Part shown: positions 1-5,755 of the stretch, piece by piece
How the letters are laid out: every line of letters begins with the position of its first letter
Numbering within the stretch: the first letter of the stretch is position 1
NCBI GenBank assembly: GCA_019242135.1
Contig: JAFAWC010000571.1
Span: 1-5,798 of the forward strand
Direction of reading: 5' to 3'
Source: Mycobacteriaceae bacterium
GTDB taxonomy: Bacteria; Actinomycetota; Actinomycetes; Mycobacteriales; Mycobacteriaceae
DNA: 5,798 nucleotides
Notes under the pieces: generated by a model
Seen by the model: the letters and a program-made list of their open reading frames with translations, nothing else
Database searches by the model: none
Told to the model about the DNA's origin: nothing
Position numbers and translations under genes: made by a program

Positions 1-64
1 GCAGCACCCGCCACACCTTCCTCGGGGGCGCGTCGACATGGAATCGCACGGTGTAGGACTGCAT
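1..64 (-). CDS. SRPBCC-domain protein, N-terminal fragment (runs off the left edge)
   Basis: Only the first 21 codons are in the window. They read MQSYTVRFHVDAPPRKVWRV followed by L. A beta strand ending in a 'DAPP..VW.VL' pattern is typical of the start of SRPBCC (START/Bet v1-like) ligand-binding proteins, which bind hydrophobic small molecules in a deep pocket. The ATG at 64-62 overlaps the nitroreductase stop codon (TGATG). A GGGAGG Shine-Dalgarno-like sequence lies about 7 bases upstream, inside the nitroreductase gene, so translation is probably coupled to that gene. The start and reading frame are well supported; the ligand and function cannot be told from this fragment. Confidence 0.72.
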   Translation of the reverse strand, partial: MQSYTVRFHVDAPPRKVWRVL

Positions 65-692
65 CAGTGACCTCCCCAGGTGTTCCAGAAGGTGACGGTG
101 TCTGCCGGTGGCCGCGACGCGGGCCGGAAGTCACTACCCACGGTGTATGCCACCGGGAACAGCGCGGCCTGCGTGACGTGTCGGGAATTGCCAGTAACTC
201 GGCGACCTCGCGCTCCCTGGCCAGGTGCATGGTGGTCCACAACGATCCCAGGCCGCGCGACCGAAGGGCGAGCAAGAAACTCCAGCCGGCAGGGATGATC
301 GACGCCCATGCCGACGCGGCGACCACCCGGTCGCTTCCATCAAAGCGTCTTTGCAGGCAAGGGATTACGTGGACCGGCACATCGGCCAGTGTTTGCGTGA
401 GGCCCAGCGCGCTGCGGTACACCCGCTGGGTTTGCGGGTCCGCTTCGGTCTCGGCGGCCTGGGCGAGATATTGCGCACCGATGCCGCGGTAGATCTCGGC
501 GATCGCGGCACGCTTGTCGGCGTCGGTGATCACCAGCCAGCGCCAGTCCTGCGCATTGCTCGCGGTGGGCGCCTGCATCGCCAGGTGCACGCAGTCGAGA
601 ATGACCTCGCGGTGCACGGGGCGGCTCAGGTCGAGGCGGTCGCGCACCGCGCGGGTGGTGGTGAGCAGTTCGTCGACCGAAGAGATGTCCAC
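64..692 (-). pseudogene. Nitroreductase-family protein, apparent single-base frameshift near position 180
   Basis: The family uses FMN to reduce nitro compounds, quinones or related substrates with NAD(P)H. From a GTG at 692 the frame gives 171 good residues: a 'TTRAVRDRLDL' opening, 'APTASNAQDWRWLVI' near residues 40-55 (an FMN-site region in this family), and 'GLGSLWTTMHLAREREVAELLAIPD' before the break. The expected continuation, HVTQAALFPVAYTVGSDFRP and on to WNTWGGH, is found intact one frame over, ending at the TGA at 66-64. One missing C after the Asp codon (GAC-CAC read as GAC-AC, plus-strand position about 180) explains everything. With that base restored the length is exactly 630 bases (209 residues), normal for the family. 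Without it, the upstream frame stays open through the SRPBCC start and off the window edge. The GTG lies 7 bases after the CMD stop, so the genes form one transcript. This is either a true recent pseudogene or a sequencing error; the lack of other damage inside the gene fits either. Confidence 0.85.
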
Positions 693-699
693 CTGCCGC

Positions 700-1047
700 T
701 CAGACGTCGATGGACGCGGGCTGGTCGGCGAAGCGTTCGGCGAACTCGATCGCGAGGCGCTGGCGCGGCGGGTAGCCGGGATAGGTGGCGTAGGCCGCGA
801 CGTTCTCGTAGAGCTCGGGCGCAATGCCCGCCTGGCGCACCGACGGCGCCCGAAAGCCCGCACACGCGACGCAGTCGTTGATCTCGGCGATGCGAATCCT
901 GGCCAGTTCACGCTCGTCGGCCGGAAGAATGCTTTCCTGGTAGGCGCCGCGGATCATCCGCTCGACCATGCCACCGAGCTGGGGCCGCAACGTCGGGATC
1001 ATTGCCGCCTCACCGCCGGGACCGTCCGGCACGTCGAGCCTAGCCAC
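700..1047 (-). CDS. Carboxymuconolactone decarboxylase / AhpD-like protein, probably C-terminally short
   Basis: A 115-residue CMD-family protein. Family members include the AhpD peroxidase partner and gamma-carboxymuconolactone decarboxylase; most actinobacterial paralogues have no assigned substrate. Visible signatures are 'ILPADERELARIRIAEIND' followed by a CVAC redox-type motif (Cys59, Cys62), then 'AGFRAPSVRQAGI' and 'YATYPGYPPRQRLAIEFAERF'. The His that follows CxxC in classical AhpD is replaced by Arg66, so plain peroxidase activity is doubtful. The GTG start at 1047 has AGGAAG 7 bases upstream (1060-1055), a good ribosome binding site. The protein stops at 'ADQPASIDV', where relatives I remember carry on for roughly 45-50 more residues with another helical segment, so it may be truncated. 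It is followed after 7 bases by the nitroreductase. Family call is confident; the truncation is inferred from memory of homologues. Confidence 0.85.
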   Translation of the reverse strand: MARLDVPDGPGGEAAMIPTLRPQLGGMVERMIRGAYQESILPADERELARIRIAEINDCVACAGFRAPSVRQAGIAPELYENVAAYATYPGYPPRQRLAIEFAERFADQPASIDV

Positions 1048-1234
1048 CAGCCAACTTCCTGCGTATGGGGACCGATACCCTTGTGAGGAAACCAGATTCT
1101 CGGTGTCGCTGTCCAGATGCGGGCGGAGGTCTCGCCGTGCTGGTCATGCATGAGGTGCACACCGTGCGCGGCCGCGCAGAAGACGAGGACCTCCGCGTGG
1201 TCACCGCTGTATTGAGAGTCGCGGGCCCAGATCT
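1048..1234. other. 187-base spacer between the MDR reductase and the CMD gene, with two perfect palindromes
   Basis: No gene can be called here with confidence. The spacer holds a perfect 14-base palindrome at 1165-1178 (TGCGCGGCCGCGCA) and a perfect 10-base palindrome at 1144-1153 (TCATGCATGA), whose centres lie about 23 bases apart. Between about 1105 and 1200 both strands show codon-like G/C periodicity in the same register. The minus-strand reading has no start codon of its own and the plus-strand reading (ATG at 1065) has no ribosome binding site. The region may carry the promoter or operator of the CMD-nitroreductase-SRPBCC genes, or a decayed coding remnant. Confidence 0.35.
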
Positions 1235-2161
1235 CTACGGGCGCAGCACAATCTTTCCTCGTGTGTGCCGCTGTTCGAGCGCACGGTAGGCGATCTGCAC
1301 GTCGTCGAGCGAAAAGACCTCGGCGATCGGAACTTCCAGCTCGCCGGCCGCAACCAGGGCCGCCAGTTCGGCGAGCACGTCGACACTGGCGGCGTCCGCA
1401 TTCCCCACCGTTTGGGCCCCGACCCGGGCAGCCGCCGGGAAGTCGATGATCGTGTCCACCCGCTCAGGGACAACTTCAAGCTCGGCGACGGCCAGCTCGA
1501 CGTATCCGGTGCCGAAGAAATCCAGAAACGCGTCGATGCGCCCACTGGGCGCGGCGGACCGCAGCCGGCCCACGAGGTCGTCGCCGTAGTTGACGGGCAG
1601 GACACCGTGTCCGGTGAGCCATTGGTCGTTCGACGGCCCGGCGATGCCGATCACCGCGGCGCCCGTCCGCTTGGCCAACTGCACCGCGATCGAGCCCACC
1701 CCGCCGGCTGCCCCCGCAACGGCGACGGTCTCACCTGCGCTCAACCCGACGGCGCGGAGCGCGGCGTAGGCCGTCGTGCCCGCCACGAACAACGCACCGG
1801 CCACTTCCCACGACACGTTCGCCGGTTTGGCGGTGAGTTGACCCGCGGGAACGACCACGTATTCGGCGTGGCTCGCCCGGTCCTCGGTGAAGCCGAGAAC
1901 CTCGTCACCGGGACTGAAGGTATCGACACCGGAGCCGACCTGCGCCACGACACCAGCCAGGTCGCTGCCCTGCCCGGACGGAAACGTGGCCGGCCACATG
2001 TCGTGCAGAGCACCCTTGCGGATCATCGCTTCGCCCGGGTTGATACCGGCAGCTCTGACCTCGACGAGCACTTGACCATCACCGGGTTCCGGTCGCGCCA
2101 CGTCCCGCACCTGCAGGACATCGATATCGCCGTAGTGGTCGAACGTCACCGCCTTGCTCAT
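1235..2161 (-). CDS. NADP-dependent quinone-type oxidoreductase (MDR superfamily, zinc-free)
   Basis: A full-length 308-residue medium-chain dehydrogenase/reductase of the quinone oxidoreductase (QOR) branch, which transfers hydride from NADPH to quinones or activated double bonds in the cytosol. The N-terminal GroES-like domain shows 'EVRAAGINPGEAMIRKG' (about 34-50), 'GSDLAGVV' (65-72) and 'SPGDEVLGF' (83-91). The Rossmann domain has the nucleotide-binding motif AGAAGGVGSIAVQLAK (149-164), and the chain ends with the typical 'HTRGKIVLRP'. The cysteine ligands of zinc alcohol dehydrogenases are absent, as expected for this branch. The ATG at 2161 is the only reasonable start, since an in-frame stop lies a little upstream, but no clear Shine-Dalgarno precedes it. 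It lies 49 bases after the exported-protein gene. The physiological substrate is unknown. Confidence 0.93.
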   Translation of the reverse strand: MSKAVTFDHYGDIDVLQVRDVARPEPGDGQVLVEVRAAGINPGEAMIRKGALHDMWPATFPSGQGSDLAGVVAQVGSGVDTFSPGDEVLGFTEDRASHAEYVVVPAGQLTAKPANVSWEVAGALFVAGTTAYAALRAVGLSAGETVAVAGAAGGVGSIAVQLAKRTGAAVIGIAGPSNDQWLTGHGVLPVNYGDDLVGRLRSAAPSGRIDAFLDFFGTGYVELAVAELEVVPERVDTIIDFPAAARVGAQTVGNADAASVDVLAELAALVAAGELEVPIAEVFSLDDVQIAYRALEQRHTRGKIVLRP

Positions 2162-2172
2162 GGAAACTATGA

Positions 2173-2190
2173 CGGCGGCGGCGGCGGCGG
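2173..2190. repeat. (CGG)6 trinucleotide repeat just upstream of the MDR reductase start
   Basis: Six uninterrupted CGG units (CCG on the coding strand) end 12 bases before the reductase ATG, in the 49-base spacer after the exported-protein gene. It occupies the place where a ribosome binding site would be expected. Copy-number change would alter leader length without touching a protein. It may simply be a product of GC-rich composition. Confidence 0.8.
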
Positions 2191-2210
2191 TCCTATTCCC
2201 ACATCACCGG

Positions 2211-2663
2211 TCAGGAGTTCGGCAGCGGCGGTTGGCCGAACTGGCGCGCACCGTTATTGAGGGTGTTGAGGTAGCCGCCAAGTTGAGCCCCGGCGATCAC
2301 CGGGGGGACAGCCGCCGGCGCCACCGCATCCGGCGTCAACTGCCACGGCTGGCAGCCGTCCGTCTTGAACGTGGTGTCGGCGGGGTCGACAACCACCACC
2401 TGCGGCTTCTTGCTGATCGCGTTATCGACGATGTCACTGCCGGCGACGCGCTTCCAGTAGCAGGTGCCGTTACCGACAGGCCCGGCGCTGGTATAGGTGC
2501 CGGGCACGATGTCGGTGCCCACCGCGTAGGTGCCGTCGTGGTCAATGATCGTTTTCGGGGCAGACGGGGACGGCGCCGGCGGATCGGCGCTGGCGCTGCC
2601 CGACCACGACGCAGCACCAGCCACGATCATCGCGGCGACCCACGCTATTGCCTTCGGCCTCAC
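2211..2663 (-). CDS. Small exported protein, Rv1906c-like
   Basis: A 150-residue protein with a Sec signal peptide: Arg2 and Lys4, a hydrophobic stretch (about 6-20), and a likely cleavage after Ala26 (SASA|DPP). There is no lipobox cysteine, so it should be released or remain in the envelope. The mature part starts with a Pro/Ser-rich linker (27-37), then a compact domain: 'DGTYAVGTDIVPGTYTSAGP' (43-62), 'GTCYWKR' with Cys68, 'SKKPQVVVVDPADTTF' and 'GCQPWQ' with Cys104. The two cysteines are well placed for a disulfide. A Pro/Ala-rich tail follows. This layout matches the mycobacterial secreted protein Rv1906c as I remember it, whose function is not known to me. The GTG at 2663 has no ribosome binding site but has a TANNNT element 7 bases upstream, consistent with a leaderless message. 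It starts 27 bases after the phosphodiesterase stop. Confidence 0.85.
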   Translation of the reverse strand: MRPKAIAWVAAMIVAGAASWSGSASADPPAPSPSAPKTIIDHDGTYAVGTDIVPGTYTSAGPVGNGTCYWKRVAGSDIVDNAISKKPQVVVVDPADTTFKTDGCQPWQLTPDAVAPAAVPPVIAGAQLGGYLNTLNNGARQFGQPPLPNS

Positions 2664-2670
2664 GCAAAGC

Positions 2671-2676
2671 AGCGTA
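2671..2676 (-). promoter_or_regulatory. Possible -10 element (TACGCT) for a leaderless exported-protein transcript
   Basis: TACGCT fits the mycobacterial TANNNT -10 pattern and is followed by 7 bases and then the GTG at 2663, the spacing seen for leaderless genes. No ribosome binding site is visible, which supports this reading. No convincing -35 box is seen at the usual distance. Confidence 0.4.
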
Positions 2677-2690
2677 CGCGGCTATGGCGG

Positions 2691-3833
2691 TCACCCGCAG
2701 GCGAGCCGCAACGGCACGAGCTGCTCGGCGCTGGTCATCGATCCGTGGTGGCCAACCAGAGACGACTCCAGCGGCTCGACGGTCCGGCGCACCACCGCTG
2801 AGCCGCCGCGAGCCGCCACCACGACATCGCCGATGCGCGGGCGCACCCGCGGGGCCACCTGCTGACCGAACCACCCGGCGGCAATCGCCTCATCGACCGA
2901 CACCACCCACGCCCGTTCGCCCAGCGTCTCGCGCCACGCCGCAAGCACCGCGTCAGCGGCGCCCTCGATCACGTACACGTGCCTGGCCCTCGGCTCGCCG
3001 CCAATGGCCTGCACCCCGTTCAGCAGCGGCTCGCAGTCGTCGACGTCGATGACATCGGAGGCGTCGACGGCCACCATGCCGTGATCGGCCACGACGGCGA
3101 GCAGCCCGCCGGGGGGCAGGCGATCCACCACGGATTCGACCAAGCGGTCGACCTGGCGCAACTGCATCCGCCACGGCGCCGACCCCGGCCCGTAGAGATG
3201 CCCGAGCAGGTCGAGCTCGCCGTGATAGCCGTAGCAGAACCCACCGTCTGCGATGGCTGCGCCTACGGACGCGGCCAGGTCGCCGAGCGCGTGTACGCCG
3301 ATGTACTTCGCGCCGCGCAGCACGGCGCGGGTGAGCCCCGAATCGGTGAACTCCGAGCCGGAGACGACGCTGACCGCCACTCCCGACGACGTCGCCCGCT
3401 CGAAAGTCGTCGGCAGCGGCTGGACGTCCTCAGGCGGGAGCGCGTCGCGAAGGTCGCCACCCCACGGATGCGGACGCCAGCGCAGCGCGTTGATCACTCC
3501 GGCGCCCGGCAGCCGGAACGAGTAACCGACCAAACCGTGCAGGCCGGAGCGGCATCCGGTGCCAAGCGCAGCCAGCCCGGCCACCGTCGTGGCGGGAAAA
3601 CCGACCTGCAGCACCCGGCCGCCCAACCCGGCCAGCACCGGGGCGTCTGCCGCATACGTATCGAGCAGCTCGGCGCCCAGCCCGTCGATCAGCAGGACGC
3701 ACGCCCCGAAGAGGTCCCCGGGCAACGGGATTCGTGCGTCGAACCCGGACACACCCATCGCGGCCAGCACCGACGGCACCACATCCGCGAGCTGCGGGGT
3801 GCCCGGATCCGGCTGCGGCAGGTCCGCGATCAT
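2691..3833 (-). CDS. Nucleotide pyrophosphatase / phosphodiesterase-like protein (alkaline phosphatase superfamily)
   Basis: A 380-residue metal-dependent hydrolase of the type I phosphodiesterase/nucleotide pyrophosphatase group, which cleaves phosphodiester or pyrophosphate bonds using two metals and a Thr nucleophile. From the ATG at 3833 the motifs are: 'VLLIDGLGAELL' with the metal-binding Asp50; 'GFPATTVAGLAALGTG' (78-93) with nucleophile Thr82 or Thr83; 'YHGELDLLGHLYGPGS' with Asp208 and His212; 'VVADHGM' with Asp250-His251; and 'VGHHGSMTSAE' with His362/363. The set of metal ligands looks complete, so the enzyme should be active. No signal peptide or membrane segment is visible, which suggests a cytosolic protein. 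The frame is open upstream to 3911, but the ATG at 3833 is preferred: it overlaps the DoxX stop as ATGA and removes a basic, low-complexity extension that lies inside the DoxX gene. The substrate is unknown. Confidence 0.9.
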   Translation of the reverse strand: MIADLPQPDPGTPQLADVVPSVLAAMGVSGFDARIPLPGDLFGACVLLIDGLGAELLDTYAADAPVLAGLGGRVLQVGFPATTVAGLAALGTGCRSGLHGLVGYSFRLPGAGVINALRWRPHPWGGDLRDALPPEDVQPLPTTFERATSSGVAVSVVSGSEFTDSGLTRAVLRGAKYIGVHALGDLAASVGAAIADGGFCYGYHGELDLLGHLYGPGSAPWRMQLRQVDRLVESVVDRLPPGGLLAVVADHGMVAVDASDVIDVDDCEPLLNGVQAIGGEPRARHVYVIEGAADAVLAAWRETLGERAWVVSVDEAIAAGWFGQQVAPRVRPRIGDVVVAARGGSAVVRRTVEPLESSLVGHHGSMTSAEQLVPLRLACG

Positions 3834-4183
3834 CGGACTCGGGGCGTCTGAAGTACCGCAGCGGCGACGGCGAGCACAACGGCGACCGCTGCGGGTGCCG
3901 TTTTCACCCACCTGTCAGAGGCACGTAAATGGAAGGCGACTGCGCCCACCGACAGCAGGGCCAGGCCGATCGCTGCGGCTACGCCGATCGGCCGCCACAG
4001 GAGGCCCACCAGCACGCCGACGACACCGGCCAGCTCGAGCACGCCGATCACCCGCCACAGCATCGGCGTGACGCCGAGGTGGTCCCGAATCGCCAGCGAT
4101 TGCGGAGCGCCGAGCAGTTTGATCGAACTGGAGAACGCGAAGAGCAACGCAAGCACGATCGTAACGACGACGGTGGCAACCAC
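3830..4183 (-). CDS. DoxX-like integral membrane protein
   Basis: A 117-residue, four-helix membrane protein. Predicted membrane segments by eye are residues 2-20, 42-64, 66-86 and 95-112, with short polar loops such as 'GAPQSLAIRDHLGVTP' and 'RASDRWVKTA'. The 'FSSSIKLLG' end of helix 1 and 'VIGVLELAGVVGVLVGLLW' in helix 2 match the DoxX/DoxD-like family; in mycobacteria one DoxX protein has been linked to thiol and oxidative stress responses, but this paralogue is unassigned. The GTG start at 4183 has no real ribosome binding site and sits 6 bases after a TANNNT element, as in leaderless genes. Its TGA overlaps the phosphodiesterase ATG by 4 bases, so the two are probably made together. Confidence 0.87.
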   Translation of the reverse strand: MVATVVVTIVLALLFAFSSSIKLLGAPQSLAIRDHLGVTPMLWRVIGVLELAGVVGVLVGLLWRPIGVAAAIGLALLSVGAVAFHLRASDRWVKTAPAAVAVVLAVAAAVLQTPRVR

Positions 4184-4189
4184 CCCGTC

Positions 4190-4195
4190 AGACTA
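4190..4195 (-). promoter_or_regulatory. Possible -10 element (TAGTCT) for a leaderless DoxX-phosphodiesterase transcript
   Basis: TAGTCT matches TANNNT and is followed by 6 bases and then the GTG at 4183, good spacing for transcription starting at the start codon. No -35 consensus is visible. It lies in the 75-base gap after the hydrolase gene, where a new transcription unit would be expected to begin. Confidence 0.42.
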
Positions 4196-4228
4196 ACTCG
4201 CAGGTGGACGCTCGAGCCGATCGTCGGA

Positions 4229-4250
4229 CAGGCGTGACACCGCCCGCCTG
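4229..4250 (-). terminator. Weak stem-loop after the alpha/beta hydrolase gene
   Basis: CAGGCG (4229-4234) pairs with CGCCTG (4245-4250) around a 10-base loop, beginning 8 bases after the hydrolase stop codon. On the minus strand no U-run follows, and the TTTT at 4257-4260 follows it only in the plus direction, where there is no gene. It could be a weak, U-tract-free terminator between the hydrolase and DoxX units, or chance. Confidence 0.25.
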
Positions 4251-4258
4251 GAGCGCTT

Positions 4259-4936
4259 TTACCCGGGTGCGATCACCGCGGCGATTCGGCGCGCCACGTC
4301 GGTAGCGACCGCCAGTGTCTGCTGGTCATGCGCAGCTGAATACCGGTCGGCTCCAGCATCATAGGTGGCGCCCGCGATTCCGCCGTGGTCGGTGCGAAGC
4401 TCGACGAAGTCGACCGGCCACCCGTGACGTTCGAGGGTCGAGGCAAACGCCCGGCTCGCCCCGATCGGAACAACGTCGTCGGCCACACCGTGCAACAGGG
4501 TGAACGGCGAGCGATTGCCGGTGTCGGCCAGTTCGGTTGCCAACCGTTCGCCGCTGATCGGATCGCGGACCATGAACGCGCCGGCAAGGCATACGGTGTG
4601 GCCCAGCTGGACACCATGTTGCTGTGCGTGCACGGTCAACCCGGCCGCCGCGACGCCCCCCAGTGACCAGCCCACGAGCACCAGCCGCTCGCGGTGTTGC
4701 GCGACCCGCCTCGCAAAGTGCACCGAGCGCAACAGATCTCCGCGTCCGCCATCGTCGGCGTGAGAGTTCCAGTCCGGCACCACCACACCGAAACCATGAT
4801 CCGCCACCAGCTGGGCAAGCGGCAGCAGGGTGGTCCGGGCGTCGGTCTGTGCCCCGTGCCAGAGCAGAACGGTGCACTTCGAGTGGTCGCCGTACAGGTC
4901 GACCGGCCGCCCACGGGCATACTCGACGGTCTCCAC
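4259..4936 (-). CDS. Alpha/beta hydrolase
   Basis: A 225-residue, single-domain alpha/beta hydrolase, about the size of dienelactone-hydrolase or acyl-esterase-like members. It has a 'VLLWHGAQTDAR' strand and oxyanion region (23-34), 'VVVPDWNSHADDGGRGDLL' (51-69), the nucleophile elbow 'LVGWSLGG' with Ser91, 'GVADDVVPIGASRAF' with the acid at Asp153 or 154, and 'RTDHGGIAGATYD' with His184. The triad is complete, so activity is expected; the substrate is unknown. No signal peptide is seen. The frame extends to 5458, but everything upstream of about 4936 lacks family character and overlaps the amidotransferase in another frame. The GTG at 4936 is the best start, although AAGG lies only 2 bases before it, so the start is uncertain. 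It follows the amidotransferase stop by 77 bases. Confidence 0.88.
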   Translation of the reverse strand: METVEYARGRPVDLYGDHSKCTVLLWHGAQTDARTTLLPLAQLVADHGFGVVVPDWNSHADDGGRGDLLRSVHFARRVAQHRERLVLVGWSLGGVAAAGLTVHAQQHGVQLGHTVCLAGAFMVRDPISGERLATELADTGNRSPFTLLHGVADDVVPIGASRAFASTLERHGWPVDFVELRTDHGGIAGATYDAGADRYSAAHDQQTLAVATDVARRIAAVIAPG

Positions 4937-4974
4937 ACCTTCAGTGTGCCCGAGCGATCCAACAGAATGTGTCG

Positions 4975-5000
4975 ACAAGGTCGCGAAAACATGACCTTGT
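4975..5000. promoter_or_regulatory. 8-base inverted repeat (ACAAGGTC-N10-GACCTTGT) between amidotransferase and hydrolase genes
   Basis: Perfect 8-base arms at 4975-4982 and 4993-5000 flank a 10-base AT-richer centre (GCGAAAACAT). It lies 13 bases after the amidotransferase stop and 38 bases before the hydrolase start. It could be a dyad operator for the hydrolase or a terminator-like hairpin for the amidotransferase; no U-run follows. The choice between these cannot be made from the sequence. Confidence 0.5.
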
Positions 5001-5013
5001 GCCGGCGCGGGGC

Positions 5014-5736
5014 TCACCGCGGCCGCATGTACCTCTCGATGAATCTGCGCAGGATCACCGGGGGGTGTTCCACCTTCCATTGCCTGGCATCTGATTTCAA
5101 TGACTCGGCAGCCTCGGGTGCGAAGTAGCCGTCGTTCTTGTACGCGTCGATTCGCGTGCAGATGCCGTCGACATCGAGTTCGGGATGGAATTGCGTCGCA
5201 TACACGTTTTCGCCCACGCGAAAGGCCTGAACGGGGCAGGTCGCCGATGACGCGAGGCAGACGGCTTGGGGTGGCAGGGAACTGGCGGCCTCCTTGTGGC
5301 CGCCGTAGGCGTCGAAGGTGTCCGGTAGGTCCTCGAAAAGCGGGTCTCGCCGACCGGCGGGCGTCAGGGTCACCGTCAGGGCACCTACCGGCTCGGTGTA
5401 GCGCCGATCGACCGTCGCACCGACGATCGAACCGAGAGTTCCCACGCCGTAGCAGCATCCCAGAAATGGAAAGTCACACTCGACGACGCGACCGATCAAT
5501 GGCAGCAGCTCTGATTCGACGCGTCGTTGTGTCGACGACTTCGATTCGGACGCGTCGCTGACGTTGTATGGGCCGCCCCCCAGGATGATGCCCGACCACT
5601 CGGCGAGATCGATCGACCCCAACGAGCGCTGAGTCAGTCGGATACTGCGCAGTCCGCTCTGCGTGAGCCCGGAAAAGCGCAGCATCGCCGAATATTCGTC
5701 GTCGGCCGCTTCGTGCTCTCGAATCGAGAGCAGCAA
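5014..5736 (-). CDS. Class I glutamine amidotransferase-like protein (GATase1, stand-alone)
   Basis: A roughly 240-residue single-domain class I glutamine amidotransferase, related to the GMP synthase glutaminase domain; such proteins hydrolyse glutamine to give ammonia or act on gamma-glutamyl substrates. Visible motifs are 'WSGIILGGGPYNVSD' (47-61), the nucleophile elbow 'FPFLGCCYGVGTLG' with catalytic Cys95 (G-x-C-x-G), 'FDAYGGHKEA', and 'ENVYATQFHPELDVDG' with His184 and Glu186. The triad is complete. No synthetase domain is attached. The start is the weak point. Similarity seems to continue upstream of the TTG at 5736 ('DHAPYLLLSIREHE'), but no ATG or GTG occurs in this frame before the window edge, and no ribosome binding site precedes the TTG. 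A GTG at 5761 lies one frame off. The gene may start at the TTG, begin outside the window, or carry a one-base indel near 5750. Confidence 0.85.
   Translation of the reverse strand: MLLSIREHEAADDEYSAMLRFSGLTQSGLRSIRLTQRSLGSIDLAEWSGIILGGGPYNVSDASESKSSTQRRVESELLPLIGRVVECDFPFLGCCYGVGTLGSIVGATVDRRYTEPVGALTVTLTPAGRRDPLFEDLPDTFDAYGGHKEAASSLPPQAVCLASSATCPVQAFRVGENVYATQFHPELDVDGICTRIDAYKNDGYFAPEAAESLKSDARQWKVEHPPVILRRFIERYMRPR
5714..5732. repeat. 19-base palindrome at the amidotransferase start
   Basis: TGCTCTCGA and TCGAGAGCA form perfect 9-base arms around a single central A. The dyad lies directly after the TTG at 5736-5734, within codons for LLSIREH. Such a compact dyad resembles an operator half-site pair, but here it is also coding sequence, so it may be accidental. 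Confidence 0.55.
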
Positions 5737-5755
5737 GTAGGGCGCGTGATCGGCG

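Noticed and set aside
225..881. Long plus-strand frame of 218 codons opposite the nitroreductase and CMD genes
   Set aside because: Arg/Gly/Ala-rich shadow translation without any family pattern; the opposite strand carries clear nitroreductase and CMD motifs.
1065..1289. Small plus-strand gene starting at the ATG at 1065
   Set aside because: No ribosome binding site, it runs into the 3' end of the MDR gene on the other strand, and its ends have poor codon use; kept only as part of the spacer finding.
1265..2260. 331-codon plus-strand frame opposite the MDR reductase
   Set aside because: Antisense shadow of a high-GC gene; no ribosome binding site or recognisable domain, while the minus strand has the full MDR fold.
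2979..3851. 290-codon plus-strand frame opposite the phosphodiesterase
   Set aside because: Gln/His/Arg-rich composition typical of antisense frames; the minus strand has all metal-binding motifs.
3834..3911. 26-residue N-terminal extension of the phosphodiesterase
   Set aside because: It lies inside the DoxX gene and is Arg/Cys-rich; the ATGA overlap at 3833 is a more natural start.
4937..5458. N-terminal extension of the alpha/beta hydrolase to an ATG at 5458
   Set aside because: The extra 174 residues overlap the amidotransferase in another frame and look like shadow sequence, rich in Arg with no hydrolase features.
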